Source: Bacillus sp. NP157 | GTDB taxonomy: Bacteria > Pseudomonadota > Gammaproteobacteria > Xanthomonadales > Rhodanobacteraceae | Length of the DNA stretch: 64,000 nucleotides | Assembly (NCBI GenBank): GCA_018889975.1 | Contig: CP076546.1 | Span: 3,472,001-3,536,000 of the forward strand | Direction: 5' to 3' | In this document: positions 45,225 to 54,993 of the stretch, piece after piece | Layout of the letters: each line of letters starts with the position of its first letter | Numbering within the stretch: the first letter of the stretch is position 1 | Notes under the pieces: model-generated | Told to the model about the DNA's origin: nothing | The model's input: the letters and a program-made list of their open reading frames with translations, nothing else | Databases searched by the model: none | Translations under genes and position numbers: made by a program

Positions 45225-45689
45225 ATGCCCCACGTCATCCTGTTCCGACCCGAGATTCCGCCCAACACGGGCAATGTGATTCGCCTCTGCGCCAACACGG
45301 GCGCGACGCTGCACCTGGTACGTCCGTTGGGCTTCGAGCTGGACGACACGCGCCTGCGCCGCGCAGGGCTGGACTACCACGAGTTCGCCCCGGTCGCCGT
45401 CCACGACGACCTCGACGCCTGCCTCGCCGCCATTGGCCACCCCCGGGTATTCGCCTTCTCCACCCGCGGCAAGCACCTGCACACCGACGTGGCGTACGCC
45501 GAGGGCGATGCCCTGCTGTTTGGCTGCGAAACCGCCGGCCTGCCCGACGATGTCCTCGATGCGATTCCGGAAGCCCAGCGCATCCGACTGCCCATGCGCC
45601 CGGGCAATCGCAGCCTGAACCTGTCCAACGCGGTCGCGGTGGCCGTGTTTGAAACCTGGCGCCAGGCGGGCTTCGACGGCGCGGGCTGA
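45225..45689 (+). CDS. trmL: tRNA (cytidine(34)-2'-O)-methyltransferase
   Basis: This SPOUT-fold enzyme methylates the wobble base of tRNA-Leu isoacceptors. The 154-residue product starts MPHVILFRPEIPPNTGNVIR and has the knot motifs LLFGCETAGLP and RLPMRPGNRSLNLSNAVAV, all diagnostic of TrmL. It begins seven bases after micro-protein 2 and may be reached by the same transcript. An upstream start inside micro-protein 2 was rejected. Confidence 0.95.
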   Translation: MPHVILFRPEIPPNTGNVIRLCANTGATLHLVRPLGFELDDTRLRRAGLDYHEFAPVAVHDDLDACLAAIGHPRVFAFSTRGKHLHTDVAYAEGDALLFGCETAGLPDDVLDAIPEAQRIRLPMRPGNRSLNLSNAVAVAVFETWRQAGFDGAG

Positions 45690-45740
45690 CCGCGACAACA
45701 CGGATAGGTCGCCACGGGAGCCACGGGCTACAATCGCTGC

Positions 45741-46409
45741 ATGACTCCCGAGCGCTCCCCGGCCGACGCTGGCCCGAACCGTTTCCTGCCCCGTCCCCTT
45801 CGCGTCCTCGCCGGACGCGCCATGGAAGCCGCGCTCAATCGCGCCGTGGACCTGGATCCGGATACCCGCACGCGACTGGACGTGCTCGATGGCCGCAGCG
45901 TGCAGGTGCACCTGAGCGGACCCGAGCTGGCCCTGCGCATCCGCGTGGAAAAAGGCCGGTTGCGCGTCGGGCCGCCGGAAGATGGCGGCAGCCTGCGCGT
46001 CACCGCGTCGCCCGGCAGCCTGCTGGCCATGGCGCTGCGCCGTGACGACGACGGCGTGGCCCCCGGCAAGGTGGACATCGCCGGCGATGCCGAACTTGCC
46101 CGCCGGCTGGAACGGCTCGCCCGCCAGTACGCACCCGATGTCGAAGAGGCCTTCGCGAAAACCTTTGGCGACACGCTGGGCGTGGCGCTGGCGAAGGCAC
46201 TGCGCGAAGGCCTCGCGCATGCCCGGGAAACCGGCAAGCACCTCGTCGAGGACGGCGCGGACTGGCTGCGCGACGAAGGCCGCGTGGCCGTGGCACCGGG
46301 CGAAGTCGATGCCTTCCTCGATGGCGTGGACACGGTGCGCGAGCGCACCGAACGACTGGAGGCGCGCATCGCCCGCCTGCAGCGCTCGCTGAAGGGGACC
46401 GGCGCATGA
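45741..46409 (+). CDS. ubiJ: Ubiquinone biosynthesis accessory factor UbiJ
   Basis: The 222-residue product has an N-terminal SCP2-type lipid-binding domain ([20 protein letters not shown]) and a C-terminal helical part ([20 protein letters not shown]). UbiJ helps organise the soluble Ubi complex and binds ubiquinone intermediates. It overlaps ubiB by four bases (ATGA). Pairing with ubiB is the standard arrangement and supports the assignment despite weak family conservation. Confidence 0.88.
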   Translation: MTPERSPADAGPNRFLPRPLRVLAGRAMEAALNRAVDLDPDTRTRLDVLDGRSVQVHLSGPELALRIRVEKGRLRVGPPEDGGSLRVTASPGSLLAMALRRDDDGVAPGKVDIAGDAELARRLERLARQYAPDVEEAFAKTFGDTLGVALAKALREGLAHARETGKHLVEDGADWLRDEGRVAVAPGEVDAFLDGVDTVRERTERLEARIARLQRSLKGTGA

Positions 46410-48055
46410 CGCCGCTGCGCCTTGCCCCGCGCCTGCTGCGCGTCGCTGCCGTCCTCCTCAGATACCAGCTCGACGACCTCGTCGATGGCGCCCACCTGTT
46501 CCGTCCGCTGAAGCTGGTCCGCCCGTTCTTTCCCAAGCCGACCGCCGACGTGCGCAACCTGCCGCGCGGTGCCCGGCTGCGCCTCGCGCTGACCGACCTT
46601 GGCCCGATCTTCGTCAAGGCGGGCCAGGTGCTATCCACCCGCCGCGACCTGGTGCCTGCGGACGTCGCCGATGAACTGGCCCTGCTGCAGGACCAGGTGC
46701 CGCCGTTCCCGGGCGCGGAAGCACGTGCCATCGTCGAGCGCGAGCTGAAGGGTCCGGTCGCGTCGCTGTATGCACGGTTCGACGAAACGCCGCTCGCCTC
46801 CGCATCGATCGCGCAGGTGCATGCCGCAACCCTGCACGATGGCCGCGAGGTGGTGGTCAAGGTGCTGCGTCCCGGCATCGACAAGCGCATCGCCCGTGAC
46901 GTCGACCTGCTGCGCTCGCTGGGCGAGCTGGCCCAGCGCTGGCATCCCAACGCCGACAAGATCCGTCCGCTCGAGGTCGTGGCGGAAGTGGAGAAGATGC
47001 TCGACAACGAGCTGGACCTGCAACGCGAAGGCGCCAGCGCGAGCCTGCTGCGGCGCAATTTCGCCAGCGGCATCGACCTCTACGTGCCCGAAGTGCACTG
47101 GGATTTCAGCACCGAGCGCGTGTTGACCCTGGAGCGCGTGCGTGGCGTCAGCGCCGACGACATCGTCGCCATCGACCTTGCCGGGCTGGATCGCAAGCGC
47201 CTCGCCGAGAAGGGCGTGCGCCTGTTCTACGAACAGGTGTTCCGCGACAACTTCTTCCACGCCGACGCCCACCCCGGCAACATCTGGGTCGATACCTCGC
47301 GCGTGGACGAGCCGCGTTTCATCGCACTCGATTTCGGCATCATGGGATCGCTGCCGGAGGCCGACCAGTACTGGCTTGCCGAGAACTTCATCGCCCTGTT
47401 CGAGCGCGACTATGCACGCATCGCGCAGCTGCATGTCGCCGCGGGCTGGATGCCGTCGACCGTCCGGCTGGACGAACTCGAAGCCGCGGTGCGCACCGTC
47501 TGCGAACCCTACTTCACCCGGCCGCTGGCGCAGATCTCAATCGCCGAGCTGGTCGTGAAGCTGTTCCAGACCGCGCGCCGTTTCGAGCTCACCTTGCAGC
47601 CGCAGCTGATCCTCCTGCAGAAGACCCTGCTGAACATCGAAGGCGTCGGCCGCATGCTCGACCCGGAGATCGACATCTGGGCCGTCGCGCATCCCGTCCT
47701 GCGCCGGATCCTGCGCGAGCGTTACAGCCTGCGCTCGACCCTGCGCGACGTACGCCGACGCCTGCCCGAGTGGATCCATACCGCACCGCGCGTGCCGGAA
47801 ATGGTCCGCGACGCGCTACGCCAGGTGGCCAGCGGCGAACGCCGCGAGATTGCCGATCCGGTGGCGCTGGCGATGGCCCGCGACGACGCGCGGCGCACCC
47901 GGCGCTTGCTGGCTTGCGGCATGCTGGGTTCGTCGCTGCTGATCTGCGCCGTGCTCGTGGGCACGCTCGCGCCGCGCGGCATGTGGCCGGCCATCGTCGC
48001 GGGCGTGGCAGGCGTGCTGGCCTTCGCGACTGGCTGGCCGCGCCGCAACGCCTGA
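46406..48055 (+). CDS. ubiB: Ubiquinone biosynthesis regulatory protein kinase-like UbiB
   Basis: This atypical kinase/ATPase of the ABC1/ADCK family is needed for ubiquinone synthesis. The 549-residue product has the KxGQ motif ([16 protein letters not shown]), the Ala-rich loop ([12 protein letters not shown]), the invariant lysine in VVVKVLRPG, the HxD-like [11 protein letters not shown] and the DFG motif (ALDFGIMG). Two C-terminal membrane spans ([35 protein letters not shown]) anchor it. It overlaps ubiJ and is followed seven bases later by truC. Confidence 0.96.
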   Translation: MTPLRLAPRLLRVAAVLLRYQLDDLVDGAHLFRPLKLVRPFFPKPTADVRNLPRGARLRLALTDLGPIFVKAGQVLSTRRDLVPADVADELALLQDQVPPFPGAEARAIVERELKGPVASLYARFDETPLASASIAQVHAATLHDGREVVVKVLRPGIDKRIARDVDLLRSLGELAQRWHPNADKIRPLEVVAEVEKMLDNELDLQREGASASLLRRNFASGIDLYVPEVHWDFSTERVLTLERVRGVSADDIVAIDLAGLDRKRLAEKGVRLFYEQVFRDNFFHADAHPGNIWVDTSRVDEPRFIALDFGIMGSLPEADQYWLAENFIALFERDYARIAQLHVAAGWMPSTVRLDELEAAVRTVCEPYFTRPLAQISIAELVVKLFQTARRFELTLQPQLILLQKTLLNIEGVGRMLDPEIDIWAVAHPVLRRILRERYSLRSTLRDVRRRLPEWIHTAPRVPEMVRDALRQVASGERREIADPVALAMARDDARRTRRLLACGMLGSSLLICAVLVGTLAPRGMWPAIVAGVAGVLAFATGWPRRNA

Positions 48056-48062
48056 GGTCGCC

Positions 48063-48788
48063 GTGCTCGAGATTCTTTACCAGGACGACGACCTCGTCGC
48101 CGTCAACAAGCCTGCGAACCTTGCCGTCCACCGATCGAAGTTCGTCGGGCCCGACGATGCGTTCCTGATCGACCTGCTGCGCGAGCAGGTCGAAGGCCGG
48201 TTGCACCTGGCCCACCGGCTGGACCGTGCGACTTCCGGCGTCCTGCTCGTTGCCCGGTCGCCCGAGATCGCCGGCCAGATGGGCGAGCAATTCATGTCGC
48301 GCACGGTCAGCAAGCGCTATCTCGCCATCGTTCGCGGCTGGCCGGAACCGGCCGAAGGCACCATCGACTATCCCCTGCCGGGCTCTCGCGAGACCGGCCC
48401 GCGCAAGGACGCGACGACCGACTACCGTCGACTGGCCACCATCGAGGTGGACATCCCGCTCGGTCGCTACGACAAGCAGCGCTACGCGCTCGTGGTCGCC
48501 GAACCGCGCACCGGCCGCTTCCGCCAGATCCGCAAGCATTTCGCCCACGTCCACCATCCAATCGTCGGCGACAGCCAGCACGGCCGGGGCGACCATAACC
48601 GGCTGTACAAGCAGCATTTCAGCTCGCATCGCTTGCTGTTGCACGCACAGCGGCTGAGTTTCGTGCATCCCCGCTCTGGCGAACCGCTCGCTATCTCGGC
48701 CCCGATCGATGACACGATGACACGGCTGGTCGAACGGTTCGGCTGGAACTCAGCGCTGGAAGCCGAAGGGCTGACACTGCCGGGTTAA
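48063..48788 (+). CDS. truC: RluA-family pseudouridine synthase, probably tRNA pseudouridine(65) synthase
   Basis: The 241-residue product begins with GTG and reads LEILYQDDDLVAVNKPANLA. The catalytic aspartate is in HRLDRATSGVLL. YALVVAEPRTGRFRQIRKH and HHPIVGDSQHGRGDHN match TruC. It modifies U65 of tRNA. It lacks an S4 domain, consistent with TruC rather than RluC/D. It follows ubiB at seven bases. Confidence 0.88.
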   Translation: MLEILYQDDDLVAVNKPANLAVHRSKFVGPDDAFLIDLLREQVEGRLHLAHRLDRATSGVLLVARSPEIAGQMGEQFMSRTVSKRYLAIVRGWPEPAEGTIDYPLPGSRETGPRKDATTDYRRLATIEVDIPLGRYDKQRYALVVAEPRTGRFRQIRKHFAHVHHPIVGDSQHGRGDHNRLYKQHFSSHRLLLHAQRLSFVHPRSGEPLAISAPIDDTMTRLVERFGWNSALEAEGLTLPG

Positions 48789-48873
48789 CTGGCGACCAGG
48801 CGGCCGGGGCTTTCCCGCAACGATTGCATTGCGTCATGACCGCCAGCGCGACGCTGGTAGAATCGCCAGCGTC

Positions 48874-49296
48874 ATGCTCATCGTCACCCCGACCATCGCC
48901 ATTGCCGAATCCGAACTCATCGAGCGCTTCACGCGTGCCGATGGCCCGGGCGGTCAGCACGTCAATCGCACCGAGAGTGCGGTTGAATTGCGCTTCGATG
49001 TCGCCAGTTCGCCATCGTTGCCCGACGACGTGCGCGAACGGTTGCTGGCGCGGAGCGACAGCCGCCTGACCGGTGCCGGCGTCCTCGTCATCCAGGCCCG
49101 CCGGTTCCGCGACCAGGCGCGCAATCGCGACGATGCCCGCGAGCGGCTTGCCGAGATCATCCTCGCCGCGACCCGCGTGCCGAAGAAGCGCGTGGCGACC
49201 AAGCCGACGCGCGCTTCCAAGGAGCGGCGCCTGACGGGCAAGTCCCAGCGCAGCGACACCAAGCGGTCGCGGTCGCGCGACTGGAGCCGCGAATGA
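48874..49296 (+). CDS. arfB: Alternative ribosome-rescue peptidyl-tRNA hydrolase ArfB
   Basis: This factor releases peptides from stalled ribosomes lacking a stop codon. The 140-residue product has the GGQ motif in RADGPGGQHVNRTESAVELR and a basic, lysine/arginine-rich C-terminal tail (ATKPTRASKERRLTGKSQ) that enters the mRNA channel. ATG 48874 was chosen because MLIVTPTIAIAESEL is the usual start. It overlaps the acyltransferase start by four bases. Confidence 0.94.
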   Translation: MLIVTPTIAIAESELIERFTRADGPGGQHVNRTESAVELRFDVASSPSLPDDVRERLLARSDSRLTGAGVLVIQARRFRDQARNRDDARERLAEIILAATRVPKKRVATKPTRASKERRLTGKSQRSDTKRSRSRDWSRE

Positions 49297-49880
49297 GCGG
49301 TGTGCCGGTGGAGATGGCGCCGAATGTCCCGCGTTTACCCGAAACCTGGTTCCGTCGACTGTGCCGATGGGCGATCAAGCGGACAGGGTGGCGCATCGTG
49401 GGCGACATGCCCAACGAGAAGAAGCTCATCCTGATCGGCGCACCCCACTCGTCGAACTGGGATGGTGTGTATGGGCTGCTCATGCTGCAGGCCATCCGCC
49501 TCGACCTCGGCGTGATGATCAAGCGCGAAGCCTTCGATGGCCCATTCGGCCCCATCGTCCGCTTGCTGCGGCTGATCCCGATCGACCGCAAGGCAGCCAC
49601 CAACATCGTCGACCAGATGGTCCAGCGCTTCGCCGACAGCGACAAGCTATGGCTGGGCATCACCCCTGAAGGCACGCGCAAGCCCGTCAAGCAGTGGAAG
49701 TCCGGCTTCCTGCGCATCGCACGCGCAGCCAACGTGCCGATCCAGACGGTCTTCATCGACTACCCGACGAAGACCTTCACGCTGGGACCCATCGTGCGCG
49801 CGACAGACGACCCTGACGCAGACCTGGTCCGCATCCGCGCAATGTTCGTCGGCTATCACGGCAAGCATCACGACGCTTAG
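49293..49880 (+). CDS. 1-acyl-glycerol-3-phosphate acyltransferase-like protein
   Basis: The 195-residue product belongs to the PlsC-like family, with HSSNWD (HxxxxD) in GAPHSSNWDGVYGLL, an EGTR motif in GITPEGTRKPVK and a hydrophobic acceptor region. Short members of this family act on lysophospholipids or lipid A-type acceptors. Its start overlaps the arfB stop (ATGA). No membrane anchor is obvious. Confidence 0.88.
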   Translation: MSGVPVEMAPNVPRLPETWFRRLCRWAIKRTGWRIVGDMPNEKKLILIGAPHSSNWDGVYGLLMLQAIRLDLGVMIKREAFDGPFGPIVRLLRLIPIDRKAATNIVDQMVQRFADSDKLWLGITPEGTRKPVKQWKSGFLRIARAANVPIQTVFIDYPTKTFTLGPIVRATDDPDADLVRIRAMFVGYHGKHHDA

Positions 49881-49889
49881 CCGTTGCTG

Positions 49890-50267
49890 CTAGCCGCCCG
49901 AGATCCGGAATCGCGCACGGTAAGCGATCGGGATAGCCGTGGTGTTCTCGACAACCAGGCGGTATCGGCCGGGCCCGAGCTGCGGTACATGCAACGAAAT
50001 GCCCTGGGCCACCGTGACCCAGTCGTTGGCGACAGCGCGCTGCAAGACCAGGCGACCAGCCGACGTTGCCCCTGTCAGCAGGCCCGTACAGCCGGCACTC
50101 CACTCACTCAATGCCGCAGAGGTCCCGCTGACGAGCCTCCCGCTCATGTGTCGCTCGGGAAACGTTGTGAAACATTTCCTTGGTGATGCGATCTGTGGCG
50201 TAGCTGATACGCACACGAATGCAGCGGAAAGAACCAGGGCAGTGACACAGAGCAGTCGCGATCGCAT
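49890..50267 (-). CDS. Secreted protein of unknown function
   Basis: The 125-residue product has a signal peptide (RSRLLCVTALVLSAAFVCVS) and a mature part that looks beta-rich (GISLHVPQLGPGRYRLVVEN). Two cysteines in the mature part (KCFTTF and AGCTGLL) could pair. The family is not recognised. GGAG lies upstream of ATG 50267. The local base composition is lower in GC than neighbouring genes. It is convergent with the acyltransferase gene and divergent from the hypothetical gene at 50426. Confidence 0.68.
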   Translation of the reverse strand: MRSRLLCVTALVLSAAFVCVSATPQIASPRKCFTTFPERHMSGRLVSGTSAALSEWSAGCTGLLTGATSAGRLVLQRAVANDWVTVAQGISLHVPQLGPGRYRLVVENTTAIPIAYRARFRISGG

Positions 50268-50425
50268 ATCTGTCTCCTTCGGTTGTGGAGAACCGACACT
50301 AGACACTCTTCATCGACGAACTGCCGTGCCTTACACACCACAAGCGCGCGACCTACAGCAACTGTGGATTTCGCCTTCATCCGATGCGTCGCGGGTCTCC
50401 GATAGTTCTCGTCACAGGAGGCGAC

Positions 50426-50878
50426 ATGAACATCGTGGTCACGAATCCAGCAACACCTGTCATGCAACTGGACCAGTTTGGTTCAGGCTCGACTACCAAA
50501 GACCTTGTGCGTCGCGCCGCTGACGGCATGTCGAACGAAACGATCGATGCGCTTGGTCGACTCGATCTGAGCAACGTCAGGCCCAGCCAACTCCGCGGGA
50601 TCGTTGTCCGGCTGAAGGAGGAAGGGAAAATGACCGAAGACATGGCATCGGTCATCTTGCTCGAGCGCAGCCGCGGGACCGACAAGTTGTCCAGTGATAC
50701 GCCGTTCAACCTCGTTGATCGGCTGGACCGTCTTCATCGCATCGTGCAGTCGCTATCGCCAACGGATCCAGCATTCAGTTTTCGAAGCGTGTATGAGGAA
50801 ACGCTCTACTGCGCACGCGGCATGCAAAGACTTGCAAGCGTCCTGAAGACCGGGGAACTCTTTCATGTCATCGCCTGA
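50426..50878 (+). CDS. Hypothetical protein with lower-GC codon use
   Basis: The 150-residue product begins MNIVVTNPATPVMQLDQFGS and has no signal or membrane span. It is mostly helical, with LVRRAADGMSNETIDALGRL and NLVDRLDRLHRIVQSLSPTD. AGGAGG lies seven bases upstream, an unusually strong ribosome site for this window. The family is not recognised. Together with its divergent neighbour it forms a small accessory-looking patch. Confidence 0.66.
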   Translation: MNIVVTNPATPVMQLDQFGSGSTTKDLVRRAADGMSNETIDALGRLDLSNVRPSQLRGIVVRLKEEGKMTEDMASVILLERSRGTDKLSSDTPFNLVDRLDRLHRIVQSLSPTDPAFSFRSVYEETLYCARGMQRLASVLKTGELFHVIA

Positions 50879-50881
50879 CCA

Positions 50882-51928
50882 TCACCGCTCGGAATGCCCC
50901 GACTCGTCGTAATCGCGATGGGTCAGCAGGCCCGGCCGGATGAGGTCGATGAAGGCGCGTGCTTCCGGCGTGAGGAACTTGCCTTTGCGCATGACCACGC
51001 CATAACTGCGCTGCGGGAAGAACTGGCGCAGGTTACGGATCGCGAGGCGGTCGCGGTCCGCGTCGGTGATGCAGATGCCCGTGACGATGGAGATGCCCAG
51101 GCCCATGGCCACGTACTGCTTGATGACGTCCCAGCCACCGACTTCGATCGCCACGGTGTACGGCACGTGCCGCTGCTGGAAGACCATGTCGACCAGCTTG
51201 TAGGTGGTAAGGCGCTTGGGCGGAAGGATCAGCCCATAGGGTGCGATGTCCTCGAGGCGGATGTCGGCCTTCGCCGCGAGCGGATGATCCGGCGGCATGA
51301 TCAGCATCGGATCGTAGTGGTAGACCGGCGCCCAGGCGATGTCATGCGGAACGTCGATCATCGAGCCCACCGCGATGTCGACCTCGTCGCTGCGAAGCAA
51401 TGCAATGCCGTCGCGGTTGGTCACGTTCGACAGCGCGAGGTGCACGTGAGGGAACCGTTCCCGATAGGTCCTGACCAGTTCGGGCAGCAGGTACTGGATC
51501 GTCGACGAGCCGGCCGCGATCGTGAGCCGTCCCGCCTCGGCCCCTTGCACCTTCGAGCGGAACTCCCGATCCAGCCCCTCCAGTCCTTCGACCAGCGGGC
51601 GGGCCAGTTCATAAAGCACCTCACCCGCATCGGTGAGGGTGATCCGTCGGCGGGTGCGTTCGACCAGCGACACGCCCATCTCACGCTCGAGCGCCTGGAG
51701 CTGCAGGCTCACGGACGGCTGGGACAGGAAGAGCGCCTCGGCCGCACGGCTCAGGGTCCCGAGCCGCACGATGTACACGAAGGCCCGCAGCTGCTTTAGG
51801 CGATTACCCTTGTAGTAGTACCGGCCGACGGCGTCTTCCCCAGCCTTCACCACGGCACCGGGCGCGGATACACGCCGTCTTGGCGGCTTGGCCGGCGCTT
51901 TTCCGACGGGATTCAGCTTGCGAGGCAT
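50882..51928 (-). CDS. LysR-family regulator next to the glyoxylate shunt genes
   Basis: The 348-residue product is longer than usual because of a basic N-terminal extension of about 45 residues (PRKLNPVGKAPAKPPRRR). The DNA-binding domain reads RLKQLRAFVYIVRLGTLSRA and FLSQPSVSLQLQALEREMG, and the effector domain follows. It is divergent from aceB-aceA and probably controls them. The palindromes in the intergenic region fit LysR binding. The effector could be a glyoxylate or acetyl-CoA-linked metabolite or a cysteine-pathway signal; none is shown by sequence. Confidence 0.92.
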   Translation of the reverse strand: MPRKLNPVGKAPAKPPRRRVSAPGAVVKAGEDAVGRYYYKGNRLKQLRAFVYIVRLGTLSRAAEALFLSQPSVSLQLQALEREMGVSLVERTRRRITLTDAGEVLYELARPLVEGLEGLDREFRSKVQGAEAGRLTIAAGSSTIQYLLPELVRTYRERFPHVHLALSNVTNRDGIALLRSDEVDIAVGSMIDVPHDIAWAPVYHYDPMLIMPPDHPLAAKADIRLEDIAPYGLILPPKRLTTYKLVDMVFQQRHVPYTVAIEVGGWDVIKQYVAMGLGISIVTGICITDADRDRLAIRNLRQFFPQRSYGVVMRKGKFLTPEARAFIDLIRPGLLTHRDYDESGHSER

Positions 51929-51960
51929 GAAGTATCCACAGTAGAAACGGAAGCTTACGG

Positions 51961-52019
51961 GCTACATTAACAATCTTAATGCGTTTGATTGAAACATATG
52001 CTTTGTCAACTAATGTAGC
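51961..52019. promoter_or_regulatory. Inverted repeats between LysR and aceB, candidate LysR operator
   Basis: A perfect 9-bp inverted repeat, GCTACATTA (51961-51969) and TAATGTAGC (52011-52019), flanks an inner perfect dyad CATTAA-CAATC-TTAATG (51965-51981). The inner dyad contains the T-N11-A pattern typical of LysR sites. It lies between the divergent LysR and aceB genes, where a tetramer could contact both sites. Confidence 0.5.
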
Positions 52020-52064
52020 GGGCGCGTAGCTTGAACTCCAGACCCCGAGCTGGAGGCAACACCC

Positions 52065-53663
52065 ATGGCAGTCCCCAAAAGCGTGATGGACCCCCTCGGC
52101 GGCGTCCGCCTGCACGACGCCGACGGCCGCTTCGATGACGTCCTGACGCCACAGGCTCTGGCCTTCGTCGCCGACCTGCATCGTCGCTTCGACGGTCGCC
52201 GGCTTGCCCTGCTCGCCGAGCGTTCGGCACGGCAACTGCGCTACGACGCCGGCGAGCTGCCGGACTTCCGCAACGACACCCTGGCGATCCGCCACGGCGA
52301 CTGGCGGGTCGCCGAAATCCCCACCGCCCTGCAGGACCGTCGCGTGGAGATCACCGGCCCGGTCGAACGCAAGATGATCATCAACGCCCTGAACTCCGGC
52401 GCGAAGGTGTTCATGGCCGACTTCGAGGATTCGAGCGCCCCCACCTGGGCCAACCAGGTCGACGGCCAGCGCAACCTGCGCGACGCCGTGGCGGGAACGA
52501 TCGATTTCACCAGCGCGGAAGGCAAGCACTACGCGCTCTCGCCGTCGCCCGCCGTCCTCGTGGTCCGTCCGCGCGGCTGGCACCTGCCCGAGCGCCATGT
52601 CGAAGTTGACGGCAGCGTGCTTGCCGGCGCCCTGTTCGACTTCGGCCTGTTTGCGTTCCACAACGCCGCCTCGCTGCACGAGCGCGATCGCGGCCCCTAC
52701 TTCTACCTGCCCAAGCTGCAGTCGATGGAAGAAGCCGCCCTGTGGGACGACGTGATGGCCCATGCCGAGAACTCACTTGGCCTGCCAGCCGGCTGCATGA
52801 AAGCAACGGTGTTGATCGAAACCCTGCCAGCCGTCTTCCAGATGGACGAGATCCTGCACGCGCTTCGTTCGCGCGTCGTCGGCCTCAACTGCGGGCGCTG
52901 GGATTACATCTTCTCGTACCTGAAGACGTTTCGCGCCCATCCCGACCGGCTGCTACCCGAGCGCGGCCAGGTGGTGATGACGGTGCCCTTCCTGAAGGCG
53001 TATTCGGAGCTGCTCATCCGCACCTGCCATCGCCGCGGCGCATTCGCCATGGGTGGCATGGCCGCGCAGATCCCGATTCGTGGCGACGACGCCGCCAACG
53101 ATGCCGCCATGGCCAAGGTCCGCGCCGACAAGCTGCGCGAAGTTACCGCCGGCCACGATGGCACCTGGGTGGCCCACCCCGCGCTCGTACCCGTGGCCCA
53201 GGCCATCTTCGACGCGCACATGCCGACACCGAACCAACTGCATGTGAAGCGAAACGACGTCGTCGCATCGCGCAACGCACTGATCGCACCGGCCATGGGC
53301 ACGGTGACCCGCCCGGGCTTCGACAACAACGTGGAAGTCTGCCTGCGCTACACCGCGGCATGGCTGGACGGCCAGGGTTGCGTACCGATCCACCACCTGA
53401 TGGAAGACGCCGCCACCGCCGAGATCGCACGCGCCCAGCTCTGGCAATGGCTGCACCACGGGCCGATCGAGTTCAGCGACCACGCACAGGTCAACTTCGC
53501 GCTGTTCGATCACGCCCTGGCGGCGCATACCCATCGCCTGCGCGAGTCGACGCTGCCGGGTGCGGCTCGCGCCGACGAGGCAGCCGCCTTGATCAGCGCC
53601 CTCACCCATGCCGACACGTTGCGCGACTTCCTCACCCTGCCCGCCTACGAACACCTCGCCTGA
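52065..53663 (+). CDS. aceB: Malate synthase A
   Basis: This enzyme condenses glyoxylate with acetyl-CoA to malate in the glyoxylate shunt, allowing growth on acetate or fatty acids. The 532-residue length is that of the A form. Diagnostic segments are [39 protein letters not shown] and [19 protein letters not shown] lies upstream of the ATG. It is followed 25 bases later by aceA. Confidence 0.97.
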   Translation: MAVPKSVMDPLGGVRLHDADGRFDDVLTPQALAFVADLHRRFDGRRLALLAERSARQLRYDAGELPDFRNDTLAIRHGDWRVAEIPTALQDRRVEITGPVERKMIINALNSGAKVFMADFEDSSAPTWANQVDGQRNLRDAVAGTIDFTSAEGKHYALSPSPAVLVVRPRGWHLPERHVEVDGSVLAGALFDFGLFAFHNAASLHERDRGPYFYLPKLQSMEEAALWDDVMAHAENSLGLPAGCMKATVLIETLPAVFQMDEILHALRSRVVGLNCGRWDYIFSYLKTFRAHPDRLLPERGQVVMTVPFLKAYSELLIRTCHRRGAFAMGGMAAQIPIRGDDAANDAAMAKVRADKLREVTAGHDGTWVAHPALVPVAQAIFDAHMPTPNQLHVKRNDVVASRNALIAPAMGTVTRPGFDNNVEVCLRYTAAWLDGQGCVPIHHLMEDAATAEIARAQLWQWLHHGPIEFSDHAQVNFALFDHALAAHTHRLRESTLPGAARADEAAALISALTHADTLRDFLTLPAYEHLA

Positions 53664-53688
53664 TCCTGGCCATCCAAGGAGCCTTTCG

Positions 53689-54978
53689 ATGAAGACGCAT
53701 ACCGCTGAACAGATCACGCTGGACTGGAAGAACAACGACCGCTGGAACAGCGTCGAGCGTCCGTACACCGCCGAGGACGTCGTGCGCCTGCGCGGCACGG
53801 TGCAGGTGGAATACACGCTCGCGCGCCGCGGTGCCGAACGCCTGTGGCGTTCGATCCACGACCGCCCCTACGTCAATGCGCTGGGCGCGCTGACCGGCAA
53901 CCAGGCCATGCAGCAGGTGAAGGCCGGCTTGCAGGCGATTTACCTGTCTGGCTGGCAGGTCGCCGCCGATGCGAACACCGCCGGCACCATGTACCCGGAC
54001 CAGTCGCTGTACCCGGTCGACTCCGTGCCCAACGTGGTGCGCAAGATCAACAAGACGCTGCTGCGCGCGGACCAGATCCATCACGCCGAGGGCAAGGATG
54101 GCCTGGACTGGCTGGTGCCGATCGTCGCGGACGCGGAAGCCGGTTTCGGCGGCGTGCTGAACGCCTATGAGCTGATGATGCACATGATCGAATCCGGCGC
54201 CGCCGGCGTGCATTTCGAAGACCAGCTGGCCAGCGCGAAGAAGTGCGGCCACATGGGCGGCAAGGTGCTCGTGCCGACCCAGGAAGCGGTGCAGAAGCTG
54301 GTCGCCGCCCGTCTCGCCGCTGACGTCGCCGGCGTGCCCACGCTGATCGTTGCCCGCACCGATGCCATGGGCGCGGGCCTGGTCACCTCGGACATCGACG
54401 ACAACGACAAGCCGTTCCTTACCGGCCAGCGCACGGTGGAAGGCTTCTACGAAACCGAACAGGGCATCGACCAGGCGATCAGCCGCGGCCTCGCCTATGC
54501 GCCCTACGCCGACCTGATCTGGTGCGAGACCTCGACGCCGAGCATGGACGAGGCACGCCGTTTCGCCGAAGCCATCCACGCGAAGTTCCCGGGCAAGAAG
54601 CTGGCCTACAACTGCTCGCCCAGCTTCAACTGGAAGAAGAACCTCGATGAGAAAACCATCGCCAGCTTCCAGGACGACCTCGGCAAGCTGGGCTACGCCT
54701 TCCAGTTCATCACCCTTGCCGGCTTCCATGCGTTGAACTACTCGATGTTCCAGCTCGCCCGCGGTTATCGCGACCACCAGATGGAAGCCTACGTGGCGCT
54801 CCAGGAGGCCGAGTTCGCCGCGGAGAAGGACGGCTACACCGCCGCCAAGCACCAGCGCGAAGTCGGCACCGGCTACTTCGACAAGGTGAACCAGGTGATC
54901 GCCGGCTCGCTCAGCTCGCTGTCGGCGCTGTCGGGCTCCACGGAAGAAAGCCAGTTCCATCCCGCGTCGGCGGCGTAA
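53689..54978 (+). CDS. aceA: Isocitrate lyase
   Basis: This enzyme splits isocitrate into glyoxylate and succinate, the first glyoxylate-shunt step. The 429-residue product has the catalytic KKCGHMGGK motif and [14 protein letters not shown] lies upstream of ATG 53689; an earlier frame extension into aceB was rejected. It is the second gene of the aceBA operon. No aceK is present nearby, so the isocitrate dehydrogenase kinase must be elsewhere or absent. Confidence 0.97.
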   Translation: MKTHTAEQITLDWKNNDRWNSVERPYTAEDVVRLRGTVQVEYTLARRGAERLWRSIHDRPYVNALGALTGNQAMQQVKAGLQAIYLSGWQVAADANTAGTMYPDQSLYPVDSVPNVVRKINKTLLRADQIHHAEGKDGLDWLVPIVADAEAGFGGVLNAYELMMHMIESGAAGVHFEDQLASAKKCGHMGGKVLVPTQEAVQKLVAARLAADVAGVPTLIVARTDAMGAGLVTSDIDDNDKPFLTGQRTVEGFYETEQGIDQAISRGLAYAPYADLIWCETSTPSMDEARRFAEAIHAKFPGKKLAYNCSPSFNWKKNLDEKTIASFQDDLGKLGYAFQFITLAGFHALNYSMFQLARGYRDHQMEAYVALQEAEFAAEKDGYTAAKHQREVGTGYFDKVNQVIAGSLSSLSALSGSTEESQFHPASAA

Positions 54979-54993
54979 CCCGCGAACGAGGAG

